Shown here: in pieces, positions 37,535-46,100 of the stretch
Numbering within the stretch: the first letter of the stretch is position 1
Layout of the letters: each line of letters begins with the position of its first letter
From: Shinella kummerowiae
GTDB taxonomy: Bacteria > Pseudomonadota > Alphaproteobacteria > Rhizobiales > Rhizobiaceae
DNA length: 64,000 nucleotides
Assembly (NCBI RefSeq): GCF_009827055.1
Contig: NZ_WUMK01000003.1
Location: 248,001 to 312,000 of the forward strand
Direction of reading: 5' to 3'
The notes under the pieces: generated by a model
Seen by the model: only the letters and a program-made list of their open reading frames with translations
Databases searched by the model: none
What the model was told of the DNA's origin: nothing
Translations under genes and position numbers: made by a program

Positions 37535-38352
37535 TGACCACGCCCCTCCTCGAAATCCACAACGTCACCATGCGCTTCGGCGGCATCGTCGCAAACCGCA
37601 ATGTCAGCTTCTCGGTGGAACGTGGCGCGGTGACGGCGCTGATCGGCCCGAACGGCGCCGGCAAGACGACCATGTTCAACTGCATCACCGGCTTTTATCG
37701 GGCAAGCGAAGGCGAAATCGTCCTGAACGGGCGCGACGGCCCGCTCGACATCGGCACGCTGATCACAAAACCCGTTACCGGCGGCTCGCATCTTGTGACC
37801 CGCGCCGGCATCGCCCGCACCTTCCAGAACATCCGCCTGTTCAAAGACATGTCCGTCGTCGAGAACCTGCTGGTCGCTCAACACCTGGTAACCGCCAACA
37901 ACCTTCTGAGCGGCGTCTTCCGCACGCCGTCGTTCCACCGCGCCGAGCGCGAGGCCGTCGACCGCGCCTATCACTGGCTGCGCGAGATGAACCTTGCCGA
38001 CGACGCCAATCGGCTGGCCGGCGAACTGCCCTATGGCCGGCAACGGCGGCTCGAGATCGCACGCGCCATGTGCACCGGTCCAACGCTCATCTGCCTCGAC
38101 GAACCGGCCGCCGGCCTCAACCCGTCGGAAACCCGCGAACTGTCCGAGGTCATCCAGCGGCTCTGTACCGAGCACGACCAGTCCGTCCTCGTGATCGAGC
38201 ACGACATGGCGCTCGTCATGCGCATTTCCCAGCACATCGTCGTGCTCGACCATGGCGAGGTGATCTCCGACGGAACGCCCGAACATGTTGCGAACGACCC
38301 CGCCGTTGTCGCGGCCTATCTCGGCGTCAGTGAAGAAGAGGTTGAGGCATGA
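37534..38352 (+). CDS. livG: Branched-chain-amino-acid-type ABC ATPase, LivG
   Basis: A 272-residue ATPase. Walker A is IGPNGAGKTTMFNCITGFY, the Q-loop region is GIARTFQNIRLFKDM, the signature is LPYGRQRRLEIARAM (the usual LivG variant of LSGGQ), and Walker B is LICLDEPAAGLNPSE with the switch His in VIEHDMALVM. With LivF it powers the LivHM channel. The start overlaps the livM stop by one base and the stop overlaps livF by four, so the operon is tightly coupled. Confidence 0.95.
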   Translation: MTTPLLEIHNVTMRFGGIVANRNVSFSVERGAVTALIGPNGAGKTTMFNCITGFYRASEGEIVLNGRDGPLDIGTLITKPVTGGSHLVTRAGIARTFQNIRLFKDMSVVENLLVAQHLVTANNLLSGVFRTPSFHRAEREAVDRAYHWLREMNLADDANRLAGELPYGRQRRLEIARAMCTGPTLICLDEPAAGLNPSETRELSEVIQRLCTEHDQSVLVIEHDMALVMRISQHIVVLDHGEVISDGTPEHVANDPAVVAAYLGVSEEEVEA

Positions 38353-39065
38353 GCGTCCCACTGCTTGAATTCACTGCCGTCCATGCCCATTACGGCCCGG
38401 TCGAGGCGCTGAAGGATGTGAATATCCATATTTCCAAGGGCGAGATCGTCAGCCTGATCGGCGCAAACGGCGCAGGCAAGACGACGCTGCTTTCCTCGAT
38501 TTTTGGCGCGCCGCGCGCCTCGGCCGGAAAGATTCTGCACAAAGGCGAGGACATTTCCCGCCTTCCCACCAATCGCATTTCGCGGCGCGGCATCTCGCTC
38601 GTGCCGGAAGGCCGGCAGATCTACCAGGACATGACGGTGGAAGAGAACATGATGATGGGCACGACGCCGATCGGCATGGATCACTTCGACGAGGACCGGG
38701 CGACCATGTTCGATCTCTTCCCCCGCCTCAAGGAACGCCGCGGCCAGACCGCCGGCACCATGTCCGGCGGCGAGCAGCAGATGCTGGCGATCGCTCGCGC
38801 CATGATGGCCCGCCCGGAACTCATCCTGTTCGACGAACCGTCGCTCGGCCTCGCCCCCCTTGTCGTCAAGCGTGTCTTCGAGGTGCTGAAGGAGATCGCC
38901 GCCATGGGCAAGACCATCTTCCTCGTCGAGCAGAACGCAAACCACGCGCTGAAACTCTCGCAGCGCGCCTATGTCATGGTCAACGGCCGCATCCACCTCT
39001 CCGGGGAAAGCGCTGCCCTGCTCGACAACGAAGATGTCCGCAAGGCCTATCTTGGCCTGCATTGA
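38349..39065 (+). CDS. livF: Branched-chain-amino-acid-type ABC ATPase, LivF
   Basis: A 238-residue ATPase, normal for LivF. Walker A is IGANGAGKTTLLSSIFGAP, the conserved RGISLVPEGRQIYQDMTVEEN follows, the signature is MSGGEQQMLAIARAM, Walker B is LILFDEPSLGLAP and the H-loop is LVEQNANHALKL. It is the last gene of the transporter operon, overlapping livG by four bases. A short hairpin then separates it from a converging hydrolase gene. Confidence 0.95.
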   Translation: MSVPLLEFTAVHAHYGPVEALKDVNIHISKGEIVSLIGANGAGKTTLLSSIFGAPRASAGKILHKGEDISRLPTNRISRRGISLVPEGRQIYQDMTVEENMMMGTTPIGMDHFDEDRATMFDLFPRLKERRGQTAGTMSGGEQQMLAIARAMMARPELILFDEPSLGLAPLVVKRVFEVLKEIAAMGKTIFLVEQNANHALKLSQRAYVMVNGRIHLSGESAALLDNEDVRKAYLGLH

Positions 39066-39094
39066 ATGGAGGATACCGCAAAGAAGCCTGATCG

Positions 39095-39117
39095 CCGGCC
39101 ATGGATGCCGGCATTTC
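39095..39117. terminator. Short hairpin between livF and converging M20 gene
   Basis: GCCGGC (39095-39100) and GCCGGC (39108-39113) pair around a seven-base loop and are followed by ATTT. It is weak as a terminator, but correctly placed between converging genes. Confidence 0.4.
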
Positions 39118-39120
39118 CGG

Positions 39121-40290
39121 CTATTGACCGAGCGCGCCGGCCAGCCGTCGTCGCGCGATACCCGCGTGAAAATCCACGCCGTGGAGCAGCCCTTCGTCGT
39201 TGAAGTCGTAGCCGGGATTGTGCAGCGGCGCAGACCCCCTGCCGTTGCCGAGGAAAACGAAGCAACCCGGCACATGGGCGAGGAAATGGGCAAAGTCCTC
39301 CGAACCGGTCATCGGTTCGGCGGCAAGCCGGGCGTTCTCCGGTGGCAGGATGGTTCGGGCCACGGCAAAGGCCTCGTCGACGAGGGCCGGGTCATTCAGC
39401 AGCGGCACGAATTCCCGCGTATAGGTAACGCTTGCGGTAACATTGTGTGCCAGCGCGATACCTTCGGCGATGACGCGCATCTGCTTTTCGATCGACGCAC
39501 TCACCTCCGACCGGAAGCTGCGGGCGTCGCCCAGGATCCGCGCCAGCCCCGGAAGCGCATTGCGCGTGCCGTCGGTGATGAGTTCCGTCACCGAGACCAC
39601 GCCCACATCGGTCGGGCTCAACCGGCGCGCCACGATGGTCTGGAGGCTGGTCACAAGCGCGCAGGCGGCGACCAGAACTTCGTTGCCCCAATGCGGACGC
39701 GCCGCGTGACCACCGACACCCTTGAGCACGATCTCGAAATTGTCTTCCGCCGACATGATGGCACCGGGCCGCGTCTCGAAATGCCCAACCGGCAGGCCCG
39801 GCATATTGTGAATGCCATAGATCTCCTCGAAGGCGAAACGCTGCATCAGCCCGTCGTCGAGCATGGCCAGAGCGCCCTTGCCCCATTCCTCCGCCGGCTG
39901 GAAGACGAAGCGCACCGTGCCATCGAAACCACCCTCCTGCGCCAGCATTTTCGCGGCGCCGAGCAGCATGGCGGTGTGTCCGTCATGACCGCAGGCATGC
40001 ATGACGCCGGGATTGCGCGAGCGATGAGCACTCTCTCCCTGTTCGGTAATCCGCAACGCGTCCATATCCGCCCGTAGCGCTATGGAACGGTTACCGCTGC
40101 CGCGCCGCAACGTCCCGACGACACCCGTCCCGCCAACGCCTTCCACGACCTCGTCGAGGCCGAATTCGCGCAGTTTTTGCGCAACGAAGGCCGCAGTCCG
40201 TGTCTCCTCGAAGCCGAATTCGGGATGGGTATGCAGGTCCCGCCGCCAGGCTGTCATCTCGGCGTGAAGAGCGTCTCTGTCGATTGTCAT
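39121..40290 (-). CDS. M20-family amidohydrolase (hippurate hydrolase / N-acyl amino acid type)
   Basis: A 389-residue zinc amidohydrolase. Metal-binding landmarks are the opening LHTHPEFGFEETRTAAFV, ALRADMDALRITEQ, the HACGHDGHTAMLLGAAKML motif and the Glu pair in VFQPAEEWGKGAL. The dimerisation domain begins GVGGHAARPHWGNE and the last ligand lies in PMTGSEDFAHFL. These enzymes cut N-acyl or carbamoyl groups from amino acids. It overlaps the diaminopropionate ammonia-lyase gene by four bases, as M20 and dpaL are also neighbours in the E. coli ygeX-ygeY region. Confidence 0.92.
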   Translation of the reverse strand: MTIDRDALHAEMTAWRRDLHTHPEFGFEETRTAAFVAQKLREFGLDEVVEGVGGTGVVGTLRRGSGNRSIALRADMDALRITEQGESAHRSRNPGVMHACGHDGHTAMLLGAAKMLAQEGGFDGTVRFVFQPAEEWGKGALAMLDDGLMQRFAFEEIYGIHNMPGLPVGHFETRPGAIMSAEDNFEIVLKGVGGHAARPHWGNEVLVAACALVTSLQTIVARRLSPTDVGVVSVTELITDGTRNALPGLARILGDARSFRSEVSASIEKQMRVIAEGIALAHNVTASVTYTREFVPLLNDPALVDEAFAVARTILPPENARLAAEPMTGSEDFAHFLAHVPGCFVFLGNGRGSAPLHNPGYDFNDEGLLHGVDFHAGIARRRLAGALGQ

Positions 40291-41498
40291 GCCGGCTCCC
40301 CCTTTCGGCTCCGCGCTGCGACCACGGCGGGCGAAAGCCCGACGATTTCCTCATATCTTCCGGGATCCGTCGCCCCTTCCGTGTTGATCAGCAGGATCCG
40401 TGACTGAGCATCGATCCCAAGGTCCGCCTTCACCGCCGGATCGGCGATGGCACGCATCAGGCCGGCAAGGCCGACACCGCCACTTTCTCCCGCCACCACC
40501 GCCGCATCACCGGCAACAGGACTGGCGAGTTGCTTCATCGCCGCGATGGCATCCTCTTCGTCGACGGTCATGAAGGCATCGGCCGTGCGCGACAGGATAC
40601 GCCAGGCGACAAGCGACGGTTCGTAGCATTCGAGCATGGCCATGACCGTCGGCGCGCCATGTGCGATCCTGACCGGATGGCCGGCGCGTGCCGTCTCGAA
40701 CAGGCAGGCCGCCCGCGCCGGATCGACGACAGTGAAGACTGGCCGTGCCGCGCCGAATTCCAGCACCAGATGGCCGGCCACCGCCGCGGCGATACCGCCG
40801 ACGCCGGACTGCACGAAAACATGGGTCGGCGGCGCCGGCAATTCCCGCAGCGCCTCGCGCACCAGCGCGGTATAACCTTGCATCACCAACCCCGGAATGC
40901 GCTCATAGCCGGGCCAGGACGTGTCGGAAACGATCGTCCAGCCCTTCTCCCATGCCACTCGCGCAGCCTCCCGCACGGAATCGTCATAGGTGCCGTCGAC
41001 ACGGATCATGTCCGCGCCGAACCGGGCGATGGCGGCGACCCGTTCGGCCGAGACGCCGGCATGCACGAAGATCGCCGCCCGTGCGCCCACAAGCTCGGCA
41101 CCCTGCGCCACTGATCGGCCATGGTTGCCATCCGTCGCACAGGCAAACGTCATGGTGCGCGCGACGGCCATCACCTCCGGCGCGCGCAACTTGGCAATGT
41201 CCACCGTGCAGCCCAGCCTCTCCCCAGCTTCCTCCAGCACGAGGCGGATCACCGCATAGGCCCCGCCCAGCGCCTTGAAACTGCCAAGGCCGAGACGGTG
41301 GCCCTCATCCTTGACGTGGATCGCCGCGACCCCGTGTTGTTTGGCAAGGCCCGGCAGCGCGACGAGCGGCGTCTGTGCATGATTGTCCCGGAAGGAAAGG
41401 TGGCGCTCCACTTCGGCGGCAGCATCAGCGCCGAGCGTTTCGGCATCGCGCGGATCGAGTGCCGAGCGGTAGTCGGCATGGGTATTCTTCAGGAACAT
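40287..41498 (-). CDS. dpaL: Diaminopropionate ammonia-lyase (fold-type II PLP enzyme)
   Basis: A 403-residue member of the YgeX/DpaL family, which converts 2,3-diaminopropionate to pyruvate and two ammonia. The PLP Lys lies in LGLGSFKALGGAYAV near residue 74, typical of DpaL. Other segments are FACATDGNHGRSVAQGAELV, DTSWPGYERIPGLVMQGYTA and the C-terminal phosphate-binding ESGGVGLAGL. The coupled M20 hydrolase could release the free amino acid from an acylated form. A divergent Lrp-type gene 101 bases away is the likely regulator. Threonine-dehydratase-like activity on another substrate cannot be excluded. Confidence 0.87.
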   Translation of the reverse strand: MFLKNTHADYRSALDPRDAETLGADAAAEVERHLSFRDNHAQTPLVALPGLAKQHGVAAIHVKDEGHRLGLGSFKALGGAYAVIRLVLEEAGERLGCTVDIAKLRAPEVMAVARTMTFACATDGNHGRSVAQGAELVGARAAIFVHAGVSAERVAAIARFGADMIRVDGTYDDSVREAARVAWEKGWTIVSDTSWPGYERIPGLVMQGYTALVREALRELPAPPTHVFVQSGVGGIAAAVAGHLVLEFGAARPVFTVVDPARAACLFETARAGHPVRIAHGAPTVMAMLECYEPSLVAWRILSRTADAFMTVDEEDAIAAMKQLASPVAGDAAVVAGESGGVGLAGLMRAIADPAVKADLGIDAQSRILLINTEGATDPGRYEEIVGLSPAVVAARSRKGEPA

Positions 41499-41599
41499 GG
41501 TGGTCTCCTCGTTTGAGATCTGAACAATATTGCATCACAGCCGAAATGAGCGCTGATATTCACCCCTTCGTTTGCAAGTTTGTTTCGTCTGGAGCCGCC

Positions 41600-42076
41600 A
41601 TGCACCATCCGCCGCGCCTCGATGCCTTTGACCGGAAAATCCTCGCTATCCTCCAGCAGGACAACACCACACCGCAACGCACGATCGGCGAGGCGGTCAA
41701 TCTCTCCGCGCCGGCCGTCCAGCGGCGCATCAAACGCATGACGGAAGACGGCGTCATCCGGGCAAATGTCGCCATCGTCGATCCCGCCGCGGTCGGCCAA
41801 TCCATCACGCTCTTTGTCGAAGTGGAGGTAATCAGCGAAACGGCCGAGCACATCGAGGCCGCCAAGCGCGCCTTCGCCGCCACGCCGGAAATCCAGCAAT
41901 GCTACTACGTCACGGGCGAAGCCGATTTCATCCTCGTCGTCACCGTGCCGGTCATGGCCGACTACGAGGCCCTGACGCGCCGCCTGTTCTTCGGCAACAA
42001 CAATGTCAAACGGTTCCGCACCTTCGTCGCGATGGACCGCGTGAAGGTGGGCCTTGGCGTTGTGGTGGACGGCTGA
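41600..42076 (+). CDS. Lrp/AsnC-family transcriptional regulator
   Basis: A 158-residue regulator of normal size. The N-terminal helix-turn-helix covers LDAFDRKILAILQQDNTTPQ and NLSAPAVQRRIKRMTEDGVI (about 7-55). The C-terminal RAM domain, which binds amino acids and forms octamers, holds VEVEVISETAEHIEAAKRAF, EIQQCYYVTGEADFILVVTV and RRLFFGNNNVKRFRTFVAMD. It is divergent from dpaL and the M20 gene and is therefore the probable activator of amino-acid breakdown there. The ATG at 41600 has TCTGGAG upstream; longer versions overlap the dpaL start. Confidence 0.93.
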   Translation: MHHPPRLDAFDRKILAILQQDNTTPQRTIGEAVNLSAPAVQRRIKRMTEDGVIRANVAIVDPAAVGQSITLFVEVEVISETAEHIEAAKRAFAATPEIQQCYYVTGEADFILVVTVPVMADYEALTRRLFFGNNNVKRFRTFVAMDRVKVGLGVVVDG

Positions 42077-42088
42077 GAGCCGCGCCGC

Positions 42089-43279
42089 TTATGTCGCCTG
42101 CAAGGGGGAAGCCGCGTCCGACGGAATGGAAGACATCTGCTTCTTCAGGCGGCTGGCAGCCATCGCGTAGCCGCCTGCGGCACCGTCGATGAAGTGCATA
42201 TGATCGCGGCTGAGCGCTGTCGGCACGATGCAGGTCATCAGCGCCGAATCCTGCCGGTGCAGGCCGAAGCGGCAGATGCCGGCGCGGGTGGCATCCTCAA
42301 GCCGGGTTTCGATCTGGCGAAGCCTTTCCGCATCGATGTCGATGGTCATTTTCAGGCCGTCGTCGAACTTGCGGAAATCGGTGTTGCGGGCAACATCCTG
42401 CCGATACACCTTCGGATCGAAACGACCGAGCGTCAGGCCGAGGCGATAGAGGCCGACGGTCAGCAGATATTGCCCGAGAATGAAGAGCCGGTGGCGGAAG
42501 CGCTTTCCTTTCGGAGCCGTCTTCGTTTCCGCCGACAGACCCGCAACCGACAAGCCCATCTGCGGCCCCTCCGGCGCGATCGGATGGCCCTCCCGCTCTT
42601 CGCCGGCGGCAAGTGCGACGATATCGAGGACCAGCGCCTGAAAGGCATCGACGGCGCCCGATCCGACGGGAACCGCAAAAATCGAGACAATGTCGCCATG
42701 CCGCGATCGGATCGGGTTCCATCGGCAGGACAGGCCGGCCAAATCCGGGCGGGCACCCGGCGGCGCCGGCGGAACGACAAAAAGCCCTTCCTTCATGCGG
42801 GCTTCGGCCCAGCTCGATCCGCCGCCGGCAAACATCGCATAGGAAAGGTCCGGGGTCACCTGGAACCGCGCGACGCGCACTTCCAAACCCGCCGCGATGA
42901 CATCGGCAACAGGCACGAGAGCGGCGCGCAGCGCCAGTTGCAACTCCTCGTCCACCCAGTTTTGCACCGCCGAAAGGGCGTTTCGCGCCTTCTCTACCCC
43001 CGATGGCGGCACCGCAACCAGCGCGCCATCGCCGCCGAAAACGAAGGGAAGGTCGTTGTTGCCGAGCGCATTCAGAATGGCCGAGATGACGCTGGCGCCG
43101 GCCATGTTGACCGCCTTGTAACGACCGGCCTCGATCGCCCCGGTGGAATCGACAATGTCAGCCGTCGCCAAAGCCCAGTCGGGCGGCAGCGCCCGATAAT
43201 TCCGGCTGTCGGCAACGCCCGCGAAATCGACGAAGACGGGAAGCGTGCTGAAGAATGTTTCGCTGGAAGGCTCGCTCAT
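42089..43279 (-). CDS. DUF3095-family protein of unknown function
   Basis: A 396-residue protein that I assign to DUF3095 by its overall look. N-terminal parts include DFAGVADSRNYRALPPDWAL, ATADIVDSTGAIEAGRYKAV and LPFVFGGDGALVAVPPS. The ADIVDST and GGDGA elements recall the metal- and nucleotide-binding strands of class III cyclases, which suggests a cyclase-like fold but is only a motif-level observation. The C-terminal half (RFRHRLFILGQYLLTVGLYR, MTCIVPTALSRDHMHFIDGA) is family-specific. It converges on the Lrp gene with a 12-base gap. There is no operon partner. Confidence 0.75.
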   Translation of the reverse strand: MSEPSSETFFSTLPVFVDFAGVADSRNYRALPPDWALATADIVDSTGAIEAGRYKAVNMAGASVISAILNALGNNDLPFVFGGDGALVAVPPSGVEKARNALSAVQNWVDEELQLALRAALVPVADVIAAGLEVRVARFQVTPDLSYAMFAGGGSSWAEARMKEGLFVVPPAPPGARPDLAGLSCRWNPIRSRHGDIVSIFAVPVGSGAVDAFQALVLDIVALAAGEEREGHPIAPEGPQMGLSVAGLSAETKTAPKGKRFRHRLFILGQYLLTVGLYRLGLTLGRFDPKVYRQDVARNTDFRKFDDGLKMTIDIDAERLRQIETRLEDATRAGICRFGLHRQDSALMTCIVPTALSRDHMHFIDGAAGGYAMAASRLKKQMSSIPSDAASPLQAT

Positions 43280-43471
43280 GCGTCGAGGCTAGCATATTCG
43301 CGCAGCACAGGCGATGTGGTTCAGCGGCCAACCAACCGGCATCCTTATGATATGGGAGGCGGAATACCACCTCTTGATTTCGTCGCCGCGGCCTCCCATC
43401 TAACGATCACCACCCGTTACGATGACTGCCTGCAGCGACAGATTTGCCGCGCGTTCGCAGCTGTCCGGGTC

Positions 43472-43507
43472 CGAAGGGCGCTCCCCGAAAGGGTCGAGCG
43501 CCCTTCG
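43472..43507. terminator. Perfect 11-bp stem-loop in the DUF3095/efflux intergenic region
   Basis: CGAAGGGCGCT (43472-43482) and AGCGCCCTTCG (43497-43507) are fully complementary, with a 14-base loop and TCATTT following on the plus strand. It lies just past the end of the DUF2955 gene and probably ends or protects that transcript. The remainder of 43280-43555 holds only a long-looped repeat, ATGGGAGGC (43352-43360) / GCCTCCCAT (43391-43399). Confidence 0.6.
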
Positions 43508-43555
43508 TCATTTGGCACGCCGCACGCATATGGAAGCACCCCGGGCAGCAAGCCG

Positions 43556-44581
43556 TCACGCCGACGCCTGCTTCATGCCAGAACTTCGCGGCAACAGGAG
43601 CACGGCCAGCAGCAGTGTGAAGACCAGGGCCATGCCGACATAGACGATGCGGGTCGCGAAAGATTCGGCAGCACTTCCCGGCAAAGGCGACACCCCCAGC
43701 CCGAACAGGATCAGAAAGATAGTCAAGGCGCCCGCGAAGACCGGTGCATCCTTCGACGAGCCGGCGGCGCGGCCACCAAGGAAAAGGCCGGTCACGAGGA
43801 CAATGATGAAGATCGAAAAAAGGCTGGGCCGCAGGCTCAGGATCGCATAGGCGATGGAGGCGAGTACGCCGCCGAAGATGTTGACGAGCACGAGCCCGAC
43901 CGCCGCCCGGCCACTGGCCGAAATGTCGAGTTGTCCCAGCAACGATGCCACGGTGATGGGAATGACCACGGCAGCGTTCAGATTGTCGCTCGTCAGGCAG
44001 ATCACGACCGAAGCGAGGAGGATTGCGGTATTGGCCAGCGCGCGCCCCAGCGCGGGTGAGCGCTCCTCGGGTGGCAGAGTATCAGCACGAAGCGCCGGCG
44101 GCTCGGGAAAGATCGCATGAGCGACCCACGCCAGGACCGTTGCGGACAACACACCGCTGACGAGCATGAAGAGGATGGAACTGGCGAGCTCCCGGTTCAG
44201 GATGGCCAGCAGCGGCACGATGATCGCGACGACGAGGACGAGAAAGACCGCGGTACCGCCCTTGCCCGTCGATTGTGCGGCGAAGCACAAAAAATAGACC
44301 AGGCCCAACAACAAAAGCAGCACGATGTGATGCTCGCCCGCGAGGATCGTCAGCAGCATCATCACGGCCCCGGCGAGCAGGATCACCAGCGCCGCGCCGA
44401 TCGTTTTTCCAAGCGGCATCGGCTGCGTGCTCCCCAACAGGAACTGCGCGGCAAACAGCGGCCCAAGGAACGGAACGATGGCGCCCGAAAACACCGCGAA
44501 CGTGAACCCCACGGACACGGCGAAGGCGACCCGCAGCCCCTTGCGCTTCTGCTCGGCAATGGCAACGCTGTCAGTTGACAT
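43556..44581 (-). CDS. DUF2955 / FUSC-like inner-membrane efflux protein
   Basis: A 341-residue membrane protein with about ten hydrophobic segments in two groups. The first group includes LRVAFAVSVGFTFAVFSGAI; the second starts ALGRALANTAILLASVVICL and is followed by SDNLNAAVVIPITVASLLGQ. This organisation matches DUF2955/FUSC transporters (the AaeB and YccS type), which work with a membrane-fusion partner to expel aromatic acids or drugs. It overlaps the HlyD-like gene by 11 bases, forming a two-gene efflux pair. The substrate is unknown. Confidence 0.85.
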   Translation of the reverse strand: MSTDSVAIAEQKRKGLRVAFAVSVGFTFAVFSGAIVPFLGPLFAAQFLLGSTQPMPLGKTIGAALVILLAGAVMMLLTILAGEHHIVLLLLLGLVYFLCFAAQSTGKGGTAVFLVLVVAIIVPLLAILNRELASSILFMLVSGVLSATVLAWVAHAIFPEPPALRADTLPPEERSPALGRALANTAILLASVVICLTSDNLNAAVVIPITVASLLGQLDISASGRAAVGLVLVNIFGGVLASIAYAILSLRPSLFSIFIIVLVTGLFLGGRAAGSSKDAPVFAGALTIFLILFGLGVSPLPGSAAESFATRIVYVGMALVFTLLLAVLLLPRSSGMKQASA

Positions 44582-45677
44582 AGGTCAGCACCGAAATGAT
44601 CCGGATTCGTAGCGCCCCCCACGCATTGGTGACCGGGTTGTCGCCGGTATAGATGACGACGGTCGCCTGCGAGCCGTAGCGCACGCCGCCCTTTGGTCTA
44701 TCCGCCTCCTCCATGGTGAGGCGAACAGGAAAACGCTGCGCCTCGCGGACCCAGCCGCTGTCGTTCTTGATCGTCGGCAGCCCGGTACTCGGGTCCGTTC
44801 CGCCCTGCGATACACCGAACCCGACGCTTTCCACCGTCGCCGGGAAAAGCCGCCCGGGCAGGGCATCGAACAGCACCTCCGCCCGGTTGCCGATAGCAAC
44901 CTTCTCGAGGCTGTTTTCCTTGAAGGCCGCGTTGATCCAGATCGTCCCGGCGTCGATGAAGGTCATGGCGGGCTGGCCGGCCGAGACGACCTTGCCGATC
45001 GTCAGCTGGAGATTGGTGACGACCCCTGCCGACGGGGCCTTGACGACCGTGTGGAGCAGATCAAGCCGGGCCTTCTCAAGCGCGGCCAGCGCTGCCCTAA
45101 GCTGCGGGTTGTCGTTGCCGGTCGGGCCAAGCTGCTCGCGCGCCTTCGCGAGGTCGGCCTGTGCCACCGAAACCGCCGCCTCTGCCTGGTCGTAGGCGGA
45201 CTTGGCCGCATCGAACCGCGCCTTTGAATAGACGCCACGCTGCACCAGTTCGGTGGCGCGCGCATATTGGTCGCGCAGGTTGTCCCGGTCGACCTGGATC
45301 TGCACGAGTTTGGCCTGGGCGGCGTCGACGGTTGCCGTCGATGCGCCGATCGACTGGCCGGCGCTTGCGAGTGCGGCCTCGGCCTCCCTGACGGCAAGCT
45401 CGTAGCGTGTGGGATCGATACGGAACAGAACCTGATCGGCGTCGACCCGGGCATTGTCGGTGACGCCGACTTCCACCACCCGGCCGGTGACTTCGGACGC
45501 AATGCCCACGATATAGGCCTGCACCTGCGCTTGCGATGTCGACGGTGTGCGCCGTTCCATGAAGATCGACAGGACAAAGAAGGCCAACGCCAATGCCACG
45601 ACGACCAAAGCGATCCTGCGCAACGGATTGCGCGGCGGTGGTGACGGGACGGGTTCTTCAGATATCTCGGAAACCAC
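44571..45677 (-). CDS. HlyD/EmrA-type membrane-fusion protein
   Basis: A 368-residue periplasmic adaptor with one N-terminal membrane anchor (RIALVVVALALAFFVLSIFM, about 22-41). The lipoyl half-motifs are VQAYIVGIASEVTGRVVEVG and LLHTVVKAPSAGVVTNLQLT. The long coiled-coil hairpin runs between them (AEAALASAGQSIGASTATVD to about residue 200), and the beta-barrel domain follows (PAMTFIDAGTIWINAAFKEN). The start is GTG at 45677, with AAGGA ten bases upstream; the frame is open to 45824, but that stretch has no family match. It partners the DUF2955 protein. Confidence 0.9.
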   Translation of the reverse strand: MVSEISEEPVPSPPPRNPLRRIALVVVALALAFFVLSIFMERRTPSTSQAQVQAYIVGIASEVTGRVVEVGVTDNARVDADQVLFRIDPTRYELAVREAEAALASAGQSIGASTATVDAAQAKLVQIQVDRDNLRDQYARATELVQRGVYSKARFDAAKSAYDQAEAAVSVAQADLAKAREQLGPTGNDNPQLRAALAALEKARLDLLHTVVKAPSAGVVTNLQLTIGKVVSAGQPAMTFIDAGTIWINAAFKENSLEKVAIGNRAEVLFDALPGRLFPATVESVGFGVSQGGTDPSTGLPTIKNDSGWVREAQRFPVRLTMEEADRPKGGVRYGSQATVVIYTGDNPVTNAWGALRIRIISVLTYVN

Positions 45678-46100
45678 TTTGTCATCCTTCAAATACGATG
45701 GGTCTATAGGCGGGCGTCCAACGGCGCTTCTGGTCAGGTTTTCATCAGCAAAGCATGCCAAGCACACACCAGCAAGCAGGCGATGCCGCGGGGTTTGTGG
45801 ATGAATGCGAGCATCGTGGAGCAAGTTATCTTAGCTTGCAACCGCAGGAGTGCCAGCGAACCGCTATCGCCGCGCGGCAGGACGCCTGCCGGTGGCGTGT
45901 CCGGACATGTCCGCTCCAACGATATGAGAACGCGACCCCTTGTAAAAGAGGCCGACAGACGAGAACATTAGAGGAAATGAAGCCCCCGGAAAGCACACTG
46001 CCCGTGTCGCCCTACCGGGGCCGCGCGAACATCAAGTCAATCATCCGTTGCAGTAGAGATTCGCCATCAGTCACAAAACCTCAAGAGGGGAACCCGTTCC
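45678..46100. promoter_or_regulatory. Divergent intergenic region with overlapping palindromes
   Basis: This 423-base region lies between the efflux pair and marC. TGTCCGGACA (45898-45907) and CGGACATGTCCG (45902-45913) are two overlapping perfect palindromes, a possible operator for either side. A short open frame at 45783-45971 has no good ribosome site or family look and is not annotated. CAAGAGGGGAACC precedes the marC ATG. No structured RNA was recognised. Confidence 0.4.

Noticed and set aside
16245-42076. Ectoine (eut/doe) or carnitine catabolism as the role of the island
   Set aside because: The expected hydrolase, cyclodeaminase and racemase genes, or the carnitine dehydrogenase, are absent.
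42194-44059. 621-codon plus-strand open frame
   Set aside because: It covers the antisense of two unrelated genes and the gap between them, which a real gene would not do.
45783-45971. 62-codon open frame in the efflux/marC gap
   Set aside because: It has no ribosome site and no family look; the region is better read as regulatory.
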